Of a stretch of 64,000 nucleotides of DNA, positions 61,839 through 64,000 are shown piece after piece; positions within the stretch are counted from its first letter, which is position 1, and the number at the start of each line of letters is the position of its first letter. The stretch comes from Thuidium tamariscinum (taxonomy: Eukaryota; Streptophyta; Bryopsida; Hypnales; Thuidiaceae). Where the stretch lies: contig OX344754.2 in NCBI GenBank assembly GCA_947034885.2, positions 28,269,369 through 28,333,368 of the forward strand. Direction: 5' to 3'. A program made the translations under genes and the position numbers. The notes under the pieces are model-generated. The model had not been told where the DNA came from. It saw only the letters and a list, made by a program, of their open reading frames with translations, and made no database searches.

Positions 61839-64000
61839 ATTGTATAGTTGGGCAATGGTCTTCCCTACACTTAGAAGAGAAGGTATTATTATGCCTTTTT
61901 AGATACTTGGGAGGAACTTATCAAAATATTCAAGAATTGGAGTTGGCTAGGGAGCAATGAAACCAAATTTTGTTTACTATATAGGGGCCCTTTTCAAGGA
62001 TGCAAAAGGTTCCTTACCTTATTGGTAAACAATGTCATAGTGAATAGAGGCTATAGACAATGGAATTTTTAATGATTAATCATTAAATCATTTTATTTGA
62101 TAAATTCTGAATTGTTTGGTAAGGTCCTTCTAAATTTGAGCCATTCTAGTGAGGGCACTTGGCACTTATTGTCTTCCCCCTCTACTTGTACATTGCAAGT
62201 AAGAAATTATAGGAACCAATTTTAGAAATAGGACACAACTAGGTGAAAGAACCATTTAAGAAGTTGTAAGGTAGAACAACCATTGTTGTTAGATGACCTC
62301 ATAGAAGGTTTCTTCAATATGTGATATTTGGGCCACAATCAATGTTTTATATGACAATAATTGAGTGATATGTAACTTCATTAAGAATTTCGAACTTTTC
62401 AATGTGAATTCATAATTGTAAGAATTGACTTATTAGGCCTTCCATGTTAGAAAATATTGTGACTCCTTTTGGTAATAAAATGAGCATAATGAATTTAATT
62501 TTTCTTGGTTTGGGGATAATCTAGAGAATCTTTTTGGCCATGATGCGCTTAACAGTTCAAAAATTTATAGCAAATTCATAATTTGCTATATATATAGCAT
62601 CAATTGCTCTTGCTATTTCTTACACTTATATTTATATAGAAAAAAAATTAAAAAATTTCTCCAACAATAGGAGGCCAAATTCTTTATTGTGACTACAATG
62701 GGCTATTTTACCTTTAATAGTTTGACTTCTAATGGATTGGTTACATTGTGATATCCTCAAACTTTGTTTTTGAATTCAACTTAGCTTTTTAACTTGCATA
62801 GAAGGATAGTCCTACAAACACTAATTTAAGTCCCATTGACATGATTGTATTTGCTGCTATTTTGCAATTAGATATTAGAATTATTTTTTTTTAAAGGAAT
62901 GAAGTCATATGTTTAGTTGTCTACCATGAGTTATAAATTTCAATTTTGGAAAAAATTTGAAATCCTTGTAACTTTTGAAGAAAAAGATGAAGAAAATTCA
63001 TGTCGAATACTCCATACAAAATATCTTTGAAAAATTTGAAATTTTCACAATAGATGTATATTATAGTGAATAAAATCATGAAGTATAAACCAAAGTTATC
63101 ATTTCATTTCAAAATTGGAAAATCAACAAACAATGGTTATAAAACCAAAGTTAAGTTCATTTTGTTAGCTAGATTTAAATTTTAAAAATATCATTTTTAT
63201 ACACAAAATTCATAAGAAGAGTAAACAGGAAGAAATGGTTCAAATACACTACAATAATGATATATAAATAAGCACATTCTTCTCAAGGAAAATTAATAAA
63301 TGAATAATGAATCAATTTGCAATACTAATCATTGAAAATGTATTCATGCACCTCAAAAATAATTGGGGATGAATTTTTTTTTCCATCCTACAATCTTGTG
63401 TGAAGTCATCTAAATAGATACAATTAACCTATAGCAATGTTACAAGAATTAACTTTAGAGGGATACTAAGGATGTTTCATGTCCTTTAGATGGCAATGAC
63501 ACTAGCTAGGATATGAACGTTTGAGCATGAGCCTAAGAGCAATGAGTAGGGTTTGTGTGAGCTTAGAGCCTAGAAATTCCAAACATGATGTAATTTCTAA
63601 ATTTATCTAGATTAATAAATTAAAAGACTAATTTTTTTCAACAAAATTTACTATATTTAGAAATATATGATCTTTAATTATGGGATCCATGAATGTGGAC
63701 TTTAGATTTAAGAGTTTGACAAGTTGATGTTATTGATTACATGTTTTGAAATTTATATCATGTTTTGATAGGCTGTTTATGGTAGGATGATATGCACTAA
63801 ATCTAAGGCAAAAAAAGAAGTTGTTGAAACTTGATGTAACATTCCTTAAACTTTCCAATTGATTGCAGTGGTTTTTGGTGGGTGCCTTATTGCTTTGGCA
63901 AACTTGTTCACTATTCCAAATGGAGGACATTCTTTCAACATGTACTTGTTGACAATGAGTTTACAACATAGGCTCAAATATCCTAGATAAGGTGAATAGA
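61839..64000. other. AT-rich intergenic DNA
   Basis: No gene, repeat terminus or RNA element could be supported to the end of the window. Confidence 0.45.

Overview
This looks like nuclear DNA of a land plant (or close streptophyte) with a low gene density. Small intron-containing genes of balanced base composition sit in long, very AT-rich stretches full of short inverted-repeat transposons, with one 5'-truncated LINE. No bacterial operons, CRISPR arrays, rRNA genes or convincing tRNA genes were seen. The pairing of an SSNA1/DIP13-type basal-body protein with an LC8 dynein light chain fits a plant that still makes flagellated sperm (bryophyte, lycophyte, fern or similar). That is inference, not proof.

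Layout. 1-4.2 kb: AT-rich nested repeats. 4.2-5.15 kb: a TTAA-flanked transposon. 6.1-7.9 kb (minus): a six-exon gene for a 197-residue coiled-coil protein I cannot name. 9-29 kb: intergenic DNA with MITEs, TTAA elements, a LINE fragment (14.0-14.9 kb), two tandem duplications and one orphan exon-like ORF (23.0 kb). 29.1-33.8 kb (minus): SSNA1/DIP13, its introns stuffed with TTAA elements and MITEs. 36.7-39.7 kb (minus): LC8 dynein light chain with a large 5'UTR intron. 39.8-46.5 kb: repeats. 46.7-48.4 kb (plus): cytosolic ribosomal protein eL27, complete in four exons. 50.8-55.6 kb (minus): an eleven-coding-exon gene for a 376-residue conserved plant protein of unknown function with a hydrophobic C-terminus. 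55.9-64 kb: repeats and plain AT-rich DNA.

I rebuilt the splice structures by hand from GT/AG sites, reading phase and protein-family matches. In all five genes every junction keeps phase.

The most unusual signal is a set of about 14 TTAA-flanked elements whose ends begin CCCCTNA. They fall into at least three sequence families (about 925, 850 and 600 bp) plus unrelated short ones of about 225 bp. TTAA targets with C-rich ends resemble piggyBac-type transposons. One copy sits inside a MITE, and the split MITE halves show the TTAA duplication directly. No transposase is encoded here, so the class is inferred.
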